Shown: one piece after another, positions 53,201-61,650 of the stretch
Layout: the number at the start of each line of letters is the position of its first letter
Position numbering within the stretch: position 1 is the first letter of the stretch
DNA from: Cladopsammia gracilis
Taxonomy: Eukaryota; Cnidaria; Anthozoa; Scleractinia; Dendrophylliidae
Assembly (NCBI GenBank): GCA_022457155.1
Contig: JAJGOT010000121.1
Span: forward strand, 1,551,501-1,615,500
Direction of reading: 5' to 3'
DNA length: 64,000 nt
The notes under the pieces: generated by a model
The model's input: only the letters and a program-made list of their open reading frames with translations
Told to the model about the DNA's origin: nothing
Databases searched by the model: none
Position numbers and translations under genes: made by a program

Positions 53201-56200
53201 TCGCAATTTTTGAGTTGTTTTAATTTTTCAACAAGTATGTTTTCGTAATATTCCATCACTGGACCCTGTACAGCAAGCTGCTCTCCCAAACTGAATATCA
53301 AAACTCTTAACCTGGCATCATAACCACCTATGAAAACACATCACACTGAATTATTACAAAAGGTAAAGTCTGTGAGGTGAATTAGTGATGGAGCTTAACA
53401 GCTCTGACCAGTTGCTGCAGCATTTAAGAACTAAAAGTAATACAACTCAACTCCACCCTGCTGAGTGATCGTGAGTCCACTGGCTGTTATCCCCAAGTGT
53501 AATGTTAATACAGCTAGTAACTATCACGTAAATATATGAATTCAGTTGTTTTATAGTACTGTTGTGGCCAGGAGAGAACAGAGTTGATTGTGTTTTACTG
53601 CATAGCCCATAAAATTAATCTGGAAGATTACTAATATTGTTGCATACCTAGTATTAATTTTACCACAATGTATATTCAGCAAACTGTGTCTAGCACATTA
53701 TTGGTATTTAATTAAAGCAAACAGTCTATCTTTTCTTGTTGGTATGTGTTGCAGTTATACCAAGGTAATTTTTCTTTAAATTAACTAGGTATTTTTTTCT
53801 AACTAGGTAATTTTTTTCTGTCAACTGTCTGAAAAGGGATTTTCTTTATGGAGTGTGGTTAAAAAATAGGGGCATGGTTTTTTTTGGAGGTACTAAAAAC
53901 AAGAAGAAAAAATGGAATTTCTTCTTCTGCTCTCAATTTCTCTACTCCTCTATCTACCAGCCACCCTCTCCTCCCTAAGTCTCATCTTACCCTCACTTGA
54001 TGCCATACTTAGCTACTACCTTGAGAATTACCTGGAGCTGAACACTGAAGTCCACTCTCTTCACCACTACACCACATGGGTCACATAGCAAAGTGGCTTA
54101 TACTTCTTTGTAATTGCTTATTATTGGTCCCAGACTCACCTTGGCCAAAATTTAACCCTTAGCCTAACCCTAACTAGAACTAATTAGAAAAAAATTACCT
54201 AGTGAAAAAAATTAATCTAGCGAAAAATTAAATTTACATGAAAAAAAAACATTACCTGCACCATATATCTCGCCCACCCACATCCATAAGAGTATGCACT
54301 TATTGACTGAGAGGGAGGGCCGGATGGGAAAATATATGGCTCAAGGTCATGGCGTACGGACCGAGCGCAGTGACCTAACTCAGTCAATAAGTATTTTATA
54401 ATATGACTAGAAAGTACAAGAATAGCCATGCAGTGTGATGTCACTTGAACTCGAGCGAGCCAGACAGCTTTTTCCGGACCGGCTCATGTCAACCCGTCCG
54501 GCCCCGCTCACATCACCTTGCGATTCTATTTTCTGTAGGATTGCATCAGTGGGGCTGTACAGTCATATTATAATACATATTATTTTATACTTTTATGGTC
54601 TTATTTGTAAATCAAAATATTATCAAGTTGAATTTATTGCATCCCACAATTAGACTTTGTGCACCTCAGCATTATTTATTCTAGTTATTAACCTCTCAGT
54701 TCCTAATGACTAATACTAACAGTGCACAGAAAGTATAGATTTCCAGTTCCTTAGATGGTGTAGAGAGACAAAAACCATGTGCATAATTAAATAAAAGTGC
54801 AAGCCACACAGCAATAGCATTAAATATTACAGTCGAAGCTCCCATAAGCAGACACCCTCGAGAAGCAGAAAAGGGTCCGAAACTTTAGCTGGCCACTTAC
54901 AATAAATGAGTCTCATAAGAGGAGCTGTAAGAAGAGCTGTCCGCTTATGAGAGAGTTTGCTCAGACAGCTTGGACTGTATTGTTGAAATAAAATTTTCCT
55001 GTCTATTTTAAAATCATAAAGGCTGAAATAATCTTGATACAATGTCAATATACATGTAACTTGCTTCAAAGAAAACTGCAAGATTTTCAAGAATTATCAA
55101 CTACATTATTTATAATTTTCATATTTGCTGGCATTAGGAAGTGCTTTCTACAATGATGAAGTGATTACTGTCCATAGTTAATTAAGAGCTGCTTTATATT
55201 TTTACTTAGACATTTGTAACTCAGGACAGGAGATCTTGAATGAGTTCCTTTCACTAAAAAAAGACCATAAAAACCTTTTTTATAAGTTCCAAAATGTCTA
55301 CTAAATATTATTTTCTTTTCCCCTGATTATACTATCTGGTGTCTATATTTACTAATATATATAGATAGGCTGAGTCTAACAGCGTAGCTCTCTGAACAGA
55401 AAGCCGATGATAAGCTTAACTACATGTAAGGTGAAAGGTCGAAAGCAAAAGAATTAAGATTGACGACTGGGCTATTTTTCAAATTTTATTTTAGCAATTC
55501 TGAAAAACAGTATTATGCGACGGTCTGCACAGTACATTTAGACCATACAAAAGTTCACAAAAAACAAAACAAAAAATGTGAATAAAATACACCTGCTGTA
55601 TATCAAAAATTGCCCGAGAAACTGATTTGGAAATCAAAATTGCAAAAAAAAACACAAACATATTTGCATAAGGCGACACAAGTGAAGTTAGAACTATAAA
55701 ATCCAAGTCTTGTTTTTACATAAAATCACTTTTCAACCTCTGTAATGAATGAACAAACACATAAAAATGGACAACACAATCTTTCAAAAAATTTTATTCA
55801 AATCTCCATGTTTCTCTTATGTTTAAAAGCAAAACGCGTACCATTTATAGCGCATCGAGGCCGAGCTATCTTTGATGAAAGAAATCAATACAACACGTTT
55901 TAGAAACAATTCTCCAAAACTTACGAGAACACAAAGAAAAAGTCAATCACAGATTGATATCAACATAAATTCCCATCAAAAAAATTATGTAATTTGTTTT
56001 ACCTTTAAGTCCCTCGACTGCTTGGAAATTCTTTAAATCTCCGCTTCTTCGGGTTCTGAAATCGGAAGTGAGAAACATCTCCCTGCATTGCTCCCGCATT
56101 GATATCCCTGAAAACTCTCCTTTTTTCACATTTAAGCGGCTTCTGAGTATCCCTTAATTAGTATCCCTGTCTTGAGTAGCAAATCGCGAAAAAATGCAGG

Positions 56201-59200
56201 GTAATAACGACTTTCATTTGAAAGGGTTTTCTCCACTAAACACAGCAAAACATCAAAAGTGTTTGTCAAGCTGACGTGACATCGGCCATTTAGCCACACG
56301 AAAAATGAAGTGTCGCTTTGGTTGCTAATTATAAGCTATCAGATGTTACGCGACATCATATGCGCATGTTTTGCAATGTTATACACACCCGCGATAATAT
56401 GACCCTAATGTTATGGAATAAATGTATTTTATACATTGAAAAAAGTAAGGCCAACATAATTAATTCTCAAAAATTATCATGTATTACAAGTTAAAAATCT
56501 GTTATGTATGTATATTTCTTAAATTTGATTGTTAGTAATATTTATTGACAAAGACAAACAGCTTACCTAATTCCTGAATAAGAGTCAGCAAATCCTACAA
56601 TGCATTGGAAATAAGTTCACAGATGTGCCAAACTACATTTACTAACAAGTGCAAGTGTGATGACTGAAACAATAATGTAATTGAATCAAAGGCAAAAGGA
56701 TACTGCCACGGCCTAAAGCACTAACAGACATTGGGTATTGCCCCACTCTGGAGCCATGGAGCTATAGCTAAGTTAAGATAATGCCCTTTCCACTCACTGA
56801 TTTCTAAAAATACTTATATCTGCTATAATGCTTGACATTATTTTAGTATTAGCTCTGTTACATTTTCGCTGTCATTTAACTTTGTTATGTATTAAAATAC
56901 ATTGTACATAATGAAACTGTAGCAGCAATTGTATTACTACTGCCCATGCAGGATCAGATGCTACAAACAACACAATCTATAGGCCATTTGCTCGATGACA
57001 TCATTTGACTACTACTACCATAATTCATTTTTGTTTTTCCTTTCTTATTTAAATTTTGTAATCCCAGTGGGGTTTAAATAGCAATAGCCCTAATTTGCAC
57101 TACAAAACAAAAAACTGAAGGATTCTGGTAGTAGTAGTCAAATGACGTCATCGTGCAAATGGCCTATTAAGGTGTTAAACATGACATTTTAAAATTTGTT
57201 TGTTTGATAGGGCCAGTTAAAGTTCACTTGTGTAATTCAAGTGCTATTGTAATTCTATAATAGCCCAATTTCGATATATTAAAATTCAACTTGAAACAAA
57301 CGATATCACTACAAGGCTTACAGGAATGATAGTAAGGATATATATAGTTCATTCCCCTAAGCCTCATAGTGATGTCTTTTATTTCAAGTTGAATTTTAAT
57401 ATATCGAAATCGGGCTATTCCAACTGACATAAAAAACTTTCAGTTAACATGTGCTCTAACATGGGGATACACAATATGCGAGCCAGCGAGTCATGCGAGC
57501 CATGGCTGCGAGCCAGCGAGTCATGCGAGGCATTCGTGAGAGGCACGCGAAAACACAAATACTCGTTCCCAGTCCTGTTGTTCCCCACTTGTTCACTGTT
57601 CGCACGAGAAAGCGTGCTTTCAGTATATTGCAACTTGAAAACTCTTGCCAGTTTTTTTCAAGTTCTCATATGCCGGTTGATTATGGTTTGTTGTCCCTTC
57701 AAGGAATCACATTATGTTTTCTTGTGGGTGTTCCAAGAGCATTTCATAAATGAGGAAATGCTCAATTTCGAACACAAGCAGCAAAGTCGCCGTGACATGG
57801 CTCCTTTTAGATTTAATCTCGCGCTGTAGTAAAAACGAGCTCAGTGACCCCCATTTTTTAATTATTGAATTGTACTCGGCATGTTGAGATAAAAAGTTTT
57901 TGCAAAGTGACAAAAAATAGGGTGCCACCTGAAATTCTAAAAAATTTAAAGTGGCATGAAGCTAAAATTAAGGGGATCCACGTAGCTCTTAGAATGAGTT
58001 GTTTTATTGGCTCATCAAACAATGGATGAATGACCTAAACAATGCCCCTATCTCTAAGAGCTATCCCCTATCTCTAAGAGCTTTAAGAGCTGCGTGCTAT
58101 CAGAATAGTTAGGCCGTTTTAACAGGAGAATGATTGAATGCTGATGTGAATATAAAATCTGGTGACACCGACGTTTTCTTGTGAGCACGTGCAATTTTAC
58201 TTATGTCCACGTGGTCAGCGCGAGTGCGGCTACAAACTAGAATGTGCCGTTACAAAAGCTCGGATCTATCAGGGAAAGTAAATGAATTTCACGCTAGCAG
58301 CAACAAGAAAACCTTACCGTTCGTTTTACTCTGTCATCGACTGTCAAGTCAAAAAATTGAAGCAGGGTCTCGTCTGCGGGAAATCATGAAACTATTAATT
58401 CACTAATTTCACAATTTTTCCAAAGCAACAGTTTTTCAAGCTTTTCTGTGTACGTGTATTGTGTATTGCGTGCCGCGTTGCTTTTGTTTTGTTTTTCGCA
58501 ACCTCCAAGGCGTTATTTAATGTGGCTTGCATAGCTCGCAACCATGGCTCGTCTGACTCACTGGCTCGCAGCCATGGCTCGCTGGCTCGCAGCATGACTC
58601 GCTGGCTCGCTGGCTCGCATATTGGTGATACTCCTCTAACATGCCCGTGCAAGCATCATATTATTATAAATACATAATTCAAATTTTCTAAGCTTAGAAT
58701 AGTTCTGGTACATACATACCATTTTAAAATTTATATACAGCTGTAGAAATTTATTGTAACATGCTTCTGGTTTATAAGTCATTGATTCTGGAGTTCAGTT
58801 AATTAGTTACAAATAAACACATCTTGTTTTTTATTTAATTACTAGTAAACTTTTCAAATTTATCTGACTTTTTCTACAAAAATATTTCCACCATGCAAAA
58901 ATTAGAAGCTGTTTACCCCATATCAGCAGGAAAGGTACATGTAAGTTGTAGCGTGAAAACTAAGACCCTCGAAAACAAAGACCTACATAAGACCTTACAA
59001 GACCAAAAACTATCATGACCCTTATTATTTCTCATTTTTTCCAGGTCTTACTCCTATTTTTTTGTTCTCTTTTCCTTGAAGACCCTGTATTTTCTTTGAT
59101 GCATATCATGCTACTCCCCACTACCCACTTCCCCCCCTGGCATGTCTCACTCTCTGTATATTGCAAACTTGCTCCAGGTCTTTTCGGCTCCCAACTGTCC

Positions 59201-61425
59201 CCATTTTTTTAAGACCTGATGGAGAGTGAGACATTCCCATGCAGGTAGTGGGGATTGGGGAATGGGGAGTGGGGAGCAGCTCAAATCAAAGGAAATATAG
59301 GGTCTTAAGGCAAAAGAGAAAAAAATAGGGGGTGTTAGTTTTCACAAAAATGAAAACTAAGACCTGGTAAAAAAAGAAATAATAGGGGGTCTTAGCTTTT
59401 GGTTTAAGGTCTTTAGCTAGTCATGTAGGTCTTCATTTTCAGGGGTCTTAGTTTTTGCTACAACTGGAAAAAGTAATAGTATTTATACAGTGTGTGTAGA
59501 TGTTCATTGTTATGTAATCTGGATTTAGTTGTCGAACATCTACTCATTCTACTGTAACACATGTACATTGGGCATTAAAGAAGCGACATACTAAAACGAC
59601 AGCATTTTGGTCACCAAGCTAAAAAAATCTATTATCAGGGTGGTCATAAAGTTTCGTAGTAGCCGACTGTATTGTTGGAGTAGGTGGCCGAGGTAACAAA
59701 GGTGGTGAGTTTCGCCGGCAGCCGGCTACTTTTGACAACCCTGTGATTAGTCATGTGTAGCCAGAGAGGTAATAGTAGCATCAGCCATAGAAATAAGCTG
59801 AAGTTTACAAAAGCACATGCTGCCATGTGACCCTGTAGCCTTGGTACTTCACATACCAGTCAAATGTGTTTTTAGTGAAATATTTAATACTGACCTTTGG
59901 GAATCGTACGAGGTTGTTATGTAACTGTGATTCACTCTTCAGAGCTGCTACAAGAGGTACAATCTGCATGTCAATTCTCTCCACATCATCCACACCATTT
60001 CCAGTTTGAACCAAATGCATGAGTGTAGAGAGCACTGAAAATAATTATAATCAAAGGGCTTTGAGAGCCAACTTGTGAATGCGAGACAACGTTTGGACCC
60101 TCACCTCTGCTACACGTTTTGCTGTACGGACTTCCTAGGTATTTGGAACAGGCAAAATATATGCACAAGCCTTATGCAGTGATCAGCCAATGAACAGGAA
60201 AATAAAAGGGAATTTGTCAATGTTTCTATAGCTATTGATTAAAATAGTCTTCGAAGAAAGAACTCAGTAATACATGAATTGTAGATACACTGTAATGTTG
60301 GTGTAAAATCTAACAATGACAAGCAGGTTAACTCCCAGTTTAAAGAATTGACTGCATGAAACAGTGACTACTGAAGTCATCTTTCTATAATGTTAGTGTT
60401 ACCTAAAGTAATATGTTGTTATAATTAGCTGCCAACACTCTTGGACATATGATGCCTGTTATGGGCACCGTTTGAAAATGGTTCCCATTTTGCACCAGGT
60501 ATACTCTTGGATTATATGGGAGTTTCCGAGATATGGAGTAAACATTGTGGTCTTCCAGATAGCATACTTCTTGATGTTTTCTAAATGACCGCTAACCAAA
60601 CCGTCTAGAGATGTAACAGAAAAATATTCACTAGTTGTAGACTACACCTACAATCTCATGTTTCAGTCATTAGAAAATGGCTAAGAGAATTGAGGGAGGA
60701 TTCATACAAATACAAAATACAAAATAAAATAAATGTTGTTTATAGTGGACGAGCACTTAGCTATCAAGCTATTTCACAGCCTAAGCATCCCTTATTGTGA
60801 AAGTAGTAGAAACCCGCTAACTTGAACTCTGAAGGTAAATGAAAATCAGTTCAAGTTAGCAGGGGTTTGAGTTATCAGGGTCAGTGAAAAATTTGTTTAT
60901 TTTTGTTAATTATCAATAATAGTGACGATATATAGCGTGAACATAGTTTTATTATCTACTTCTGTGATAAATTTCATGCAGTGTGGTAATAAAAGCGGAC
61001 AAGGCCGTTAACTCAGGGGATGGTGAAGGATTGCAAGTCCAATGTAGGCTGAGGCTTTCTGGACAAGAGAACGTAATTGTTAACATCTTACAGAAACAAT
61101 ATTGAAATGCCTTGAGCTGTAAGCAAGTAACATCGATTTTTACATACTCAGCCACTGAAGTAGTGTAAATTGAACTCCCCAAAAGAGTAGTGAATGAGAT
61201 CAGAGATGAATAAATACAGTTACATCCTTGGATTTTAGGCTTTGTGTCAATACAATAGACACTGTGTCTGGTAGTGACTGATAGGATAGTGAAATGAATG
61301 TTAAATATGGGATCGGTCCAAAATTACAATAAGAGACCCATGCCTTAATTTACATGAGCTATTTACCTTGTTGTGGAAGTTCTAAATGCTTTACAAGTTC
61401 TTTTATCACTTCCTCACTCCATTTT
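41007..61425 (-). CDS. TMCO4: TMCO4, DUF726 membrane alpha/beta-hydrolase-like protein (first exon missing)
   Basis: Fourteen exons (high to low): 61425-61367, 60034-59895, 56594-56567, 53327-53195, 52615-52518, 50829-50686, 50354-50235, 46931-46853, 45280-45183, 44576-44440, 43059-42978, 42501-42384, 42300-42183, 41255-41007 (stop TAA). All junctions have AG/GT borders and compatible phases, giving about 533 residues. Order: helical N-terminus, basic coiled coil (KRKELKRRRKK), glycine/alanine-rich hydrophobic segments, then an alpha/beta-hydrolase fold with nucleophile elbow GFSLGAR, LLGAPVSG and GHLDY. This matches the DUF726/TMCO4 family (human protein about 630 residues, differing mainly in a variable tail). 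The biochemical role is poorly established; lipase-like activity is known for a fungal relative. The initiator Met and roughly the first 20-40 residues lie right of 61425. Confidence 0.94.
41540..42096. mobile_element. TTAA-flanked MITE (GGTGGCTC family, type 2, copy B)
   Basis: Same TTAA/GGTGGCTCCATATAG ends, in the last TMCO4 intron, ending only 86 bases from the preceding exon. Inverted relative to copy A. Confidence 0.87.
42183..42300 (-). CDS. TMCO4: TMCO4 exon (DW.LR.VYR...VQ..IAGLQ)
   Basis: 118 nt encoding SKDWFLRYVYRAASVQMAIA, then GLQAIKWENRRMINVDLSEL. DW.L...YR..S.Q...AGLQ and NVDLS match the family. Phase 0 at its 3' end. Confidence 0.96.
42384..42501 (-). CDS. TMCO4: TMCO4 exon (LLGAPVSG)
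   Basis: 118 nt encoding GGMGIIEDAILLGAPVSGDG, then NKWRFVGQVVAGKLINGYC. GIIED..LLGAPV and VV.G..INGYC are family motifs following the nucleophile. Confidence 0.97.
42978..43059 (-). CDS. TMCO4: TMCO4 exon (nucleophile elbow GFSLGAR)
   Basis: 82 nt encoding GRRPVTLVGFSLGARVIFFC then LEALAKK. G-F-S-L-G fits the GxSxG nucleophile elbow of alpha/beta hydrolases, so a serine catalytic residue is retained. Confidence 0.97.
43214..44110. mobile_element. GTTCGAT-rich foldback DNA element, copy 1
   Basis: Ends are inverted: CCCGGCGTATCCAATCGAAC at the left and its complement at the right. Flanking 6-bp duplication ACTATA (43208-43213, 44111-44116). About 200 bases at each end are dense in ATCGAAC/GTTCGAT words in both orientations; the middle carries an unrelated roughly 350-base core. 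It lies in the TMCO4 intron between the IDNPW and GFSLGAR exons. No transposase recognised, so non-autonomous. Confidence 0.88.
44121..44372. mobile_element. MITE with GAGTGTCG ends, copy 1
   Basis: TGAGTGTCGTAAAACCAAAA at the left and TTTCGACACTCAA at the right; internal ACCAATCA words. Sits ten bases right of the GTTCGAT foldback element. Confidence 0.8.
44440..44576 (-). CDS. TMCO4: TMCO4 exon (hydrophobic segment, IDNPW)
   Basis: 137 nt encoding GLITAISWPLFLLQLGYAID, then NPWHVCSRRAAEAGKHLADV and LLSRQQ. A hydrophobic helix is followed by IDNPW..C..R..E.GK.LA..LLSRQQ, which leads into the nucleophile strand. Confidence 0.97.
45183..45280 (-). CDS. TMCO4: TMCO4 exon (YL.E.G ... QEALKYTVLS)
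   Basis: 98 nt encoding RYLAEMGSAMSSLFTSNSIG and FVTQEALKYTVLS. QEALKYTVLSG is conserved in the family. Confidence 0.96.
45310..45580. mobile_element. MITE with GAGTGTCG ends, copy 2
   Basis: Same family as 44121-44372 and colinear with it; its left end is duplicated (TTGAGTGTCGTAATTGAGTG). In the next TMCO4 intron, 30 bases from an exon. Confidence 0.8.
45700..45830 (+). mobile_element. Penelope-like remnant with hammerhead-like motif
   Basis: CTGACGA (45741-45747), CGAAAC (45760-45765), and a GGC in place of GTC at the expected cleavage position. Flanking ATTGACCACCGTAAAGACCA and TTCACCTTATCAACTCAGTT resemble the inverted flank of the 50440-50600 copy. Confidence 0.5.
46853..46931 (-). 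CDS. TMCO4: TMCO4 exon (PW..L..SEEQYSLTWES)
   Basis: 79 nt encoding DIKTAFKNPWRHLNISEEQY then SLTWES plus two bases. The PW..L..S.EQY.L.WE motif is diagnostic for DUF726. Found by searching for the missing link between neighbouring exons; phases (1 nt in, 2 nt out) fit exactly. Confidence 0.95.
47460..47877. repeat. inverted repeat flanking a tRNA-like core
   Basis: GTACTTGGTGTATCCCTTAT at 47471-47490 pairs with AGGGATACACCAAGTAC at 47847-47863; a second partial pairing occurs at 47815-47840. The enclosed stretch includes the tRNA-like sequence at 47553-47620. Confidence 0.65.
47553..47620 (-). pseudogene. tRNA-derived sequence (SINE head or tRNA pseudogene)
   Basis: Minus strand reads TCCTCAGTGGTGTAGTGGAT at the 5' end and CCCGGGTTCGATTCCCC at the 3' end, i.e. 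A-box-like and B-box (GGTTCGATTCC) promoter elements in tRNA-Glu-like order. The acceptor and D stems do not close and the T stem has a broken pair, so a working tRNA is unlikely. Confidence 0.5.
48693..49873 (+). mobile_element. interspersed repeat (AGCGGAGCAC family)
   Basis: Single full-looking copy, from GAAGCGGAGCACTTGACGGG to CTGCCTATCTATATATA, in a TMCO4 intron. Colinear with the copy at 5886-7315. Confidence 0.75.
49907..50010. mobile_element. partial relative of the GTTCGAT foldback element
   Basis: Begins CCCGGCGTATCACATTGAAC like the two full elements and has several ATCGAAC words, but no matching right end was found. A solo end or a divergent subfamily. Confidence 0.6.
50235..50354 (-). 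CDS. TMCO4: TMCO4 exon (start of hydrolase domain)
   Basis: 120 nt encoding GYRLSRRIGEIEEFEFEPLG, then KGEHLHIAVAVSGWVPDDTQ. The R.G.IEEF.F.PL....LH...AVSGW pattern marks the first strand of the DUF726 alpha/beta-hydrolase fold. Confidence 0.96.
50440..50600 (-). mobile_element. Penelope-like remnant with hammerhead-like motif
   Basis: On the minus strand: CCGACGA (50515-50509), then GCGCTCGAAACGTC (50501-50488). Shares ATTGACCACCGTAAA with the copy at 45700-45830. Located in the TMCO4 intron between the membrane-segment exon and the hydrolase-domain exon. Confidence 0.5.
50686..50829 (-). CDS. TMCO4: TMCO4 exon (Gly/Ala-rich membrane segments)
   Basis: 144 nt encoding GVTGGLAAPLIAAGAGAVLG, then a serine/alanine helix and ASLFGAAGAGLT. 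These hydrophobic small-residue segments are the membrane part of TMCO4 and the most conserved stretch of the family. Confidence 0.97.
50830..52517. other. TMCO4 intron, mostly unassigned
   Basis: Apart from the SINE-like stretch at 51620-51815, A/T-rich with a run of short GGAATGTGGA-type words at 51450-51560. Confidence 0.5.
51620..51815 (+). repeat. SINE-like repeat
   Basis: A stretch with GTGTGAAGGTTAGAGGTTTA, ATCAGCCATCAGGTATAATG and GGACTAGCATCCCATCCAGG in an order I associate with tRNA-derived SINEs of anthozoans. No tail or target duplication resolved. Confidence 0.4.
52518..52615 (-). CDS. TMCO4: TMCO4 exon (basic coiled coil, start of TM)
   Basis: 98 nt encoding SEDVEVQKRKELKRRRKKAL and VIALGALGGGALI. 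The lysine/arginine-rich helix followed by a glycine-rich hydrophobic stretch is the junction from coiled coil to membrane in this family. Confidence 0.95.
53195..53327 (-). CDS. TMCO4: TMCO4 exon (YDAR segment)
   Basis: 133 nt encoding GGYDARLRVLIFSLGEQLAV, then QGPVMEYYENILVEKLKQLK and NCEP. YDAR.RVL and the following helix are conserved in TMCO4 proteins. Confidence 0.93.
53328..55358. other. TMCO4 intron, mostly unassigned
   Basis: 53930-54090 has a tRNA-like GGTGTAGTGG word on the minus strand (54066-54075), possibly a SINE head. 53770-54230 carries inverted AACTAGGTAATTTTTTTC words (53785-53820 and 54180-54215), possibly a further MITE. Otherwise nothing recognised. Confidence 0.4.
55359..56320 (-). 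mobile_element. interspersed repeat (AGCGGAGCAC family), inverted and truncated
   Basis: Reverse complement of the same family: begins TATATATAGATAGGCTGAG and ends near the GGGATACTAATTAAGGGATA segment; the 5' G+C-rich part is missing or diverged. In a TMCO4 intron. Confidence 0.72.
56567..56594 (-). CDS. TMCO4: TMCO4 micro-exon
   Basis: 28 nt encoding DLLTLIQEL plus one base. It joins in frame to the GGYDAR exon, matching the family motif in which a leucine-rich helix precedes a 'G.YDAR.RVL' segment. Confidence 0.8.
56978..57168. mobile_element. MITE with TAGGCCATTTGC ends
   Basis: TAGGCCATTTGCTCGATGAC ... CATTTGACTACTACTACC at the left pairs with GGTAGTAGTAGTCAAATGAC ... GCAAATGGCCTA at the right. 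About 190 bases. Confidence 0.85.
57260..57419. mobile_element. hairpin MITE (ATAGCCC ends)
   Basis: Arms of about 37 bases (ATAGCCCAATTTCGATATAT and TAAAATTCAACTTGAAA, mirrored at 57382-57419) around an 85-base loop. Confidence 0.85.
57474..58624. mobile_element. element bounded by inverted GCGAGCCA clusters
   Basis: Left 57474-57535 holds GCGAGCCAGCGAGTCATGCG-type words; right 58532-58624 holds their complement (TGGCTCGC, CATGACTCGCTGGC) in more copies. The enclosed kilobase has no recognised coding frame. Confidence 0.6.
58945..59465. mobile_element. foldback element with GTTGTAGC ends
   Basis: GTTGTAGCGTGAAAACTAAG plus ACCCTCGAAAACAAAGACC pair with the right end GGTCTTCATTTTCAGGGGTC ... 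GCTACAAC. Pairing continues inward (GACCCTGTATTTTCTTTGAT with its complement at 59285-59310), so nearly the whole element folds on itself. Confidence 0.85.
59895..60034 (-). CDS. TMCO4: TMCO4 exon (N-terminal helical region)
   Basis: 140 nt encoding VLSTLMHLVQTGNGVDDVER, IDMQIVPLVAALKSESQLHN and NLVRFPK. Helical, soluble; phase 1 in and phase 0 out. Donor is GTCAGT, slightly unusual. Confidence 0.85.
60035..61366. other. TMCO4 intron, nothing recognised
   Basis: Between the first two exons found. A/T-rich, no repeat ends or exons seen. Confidence 0.5.
61367..61425 (-). CDS. TMCO4: TMCO4 exon (first one found)
   Basis: 59 nt encoding KWSEEVIKELVKHLELPQQ, an amphipathic helix, with two bases expected from an upstream exon not seen. 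It lies where the family has its short N-terminal helical region. Confidence 0.75.
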
Positions 61426-61650
61426 CTAAAATTGAATCAATAAAGACCTTGATATTATTGTGGCCGCAGTAAAAAAAAGTCTGAATGCCCAGTTAAAAGC
61501 AAAACAAAAATACAGAAGTTGGGTGCGAATGTAGTCAACTTGTAGCACAATAAAACTAATTTTATAATAATAATAATAATAACAAGAACTCTACATGTAC
61601 CAGTAGTGAAACCGGGCTTCTGGATTTTCATCTGGTGTCTTACTGTTAGC

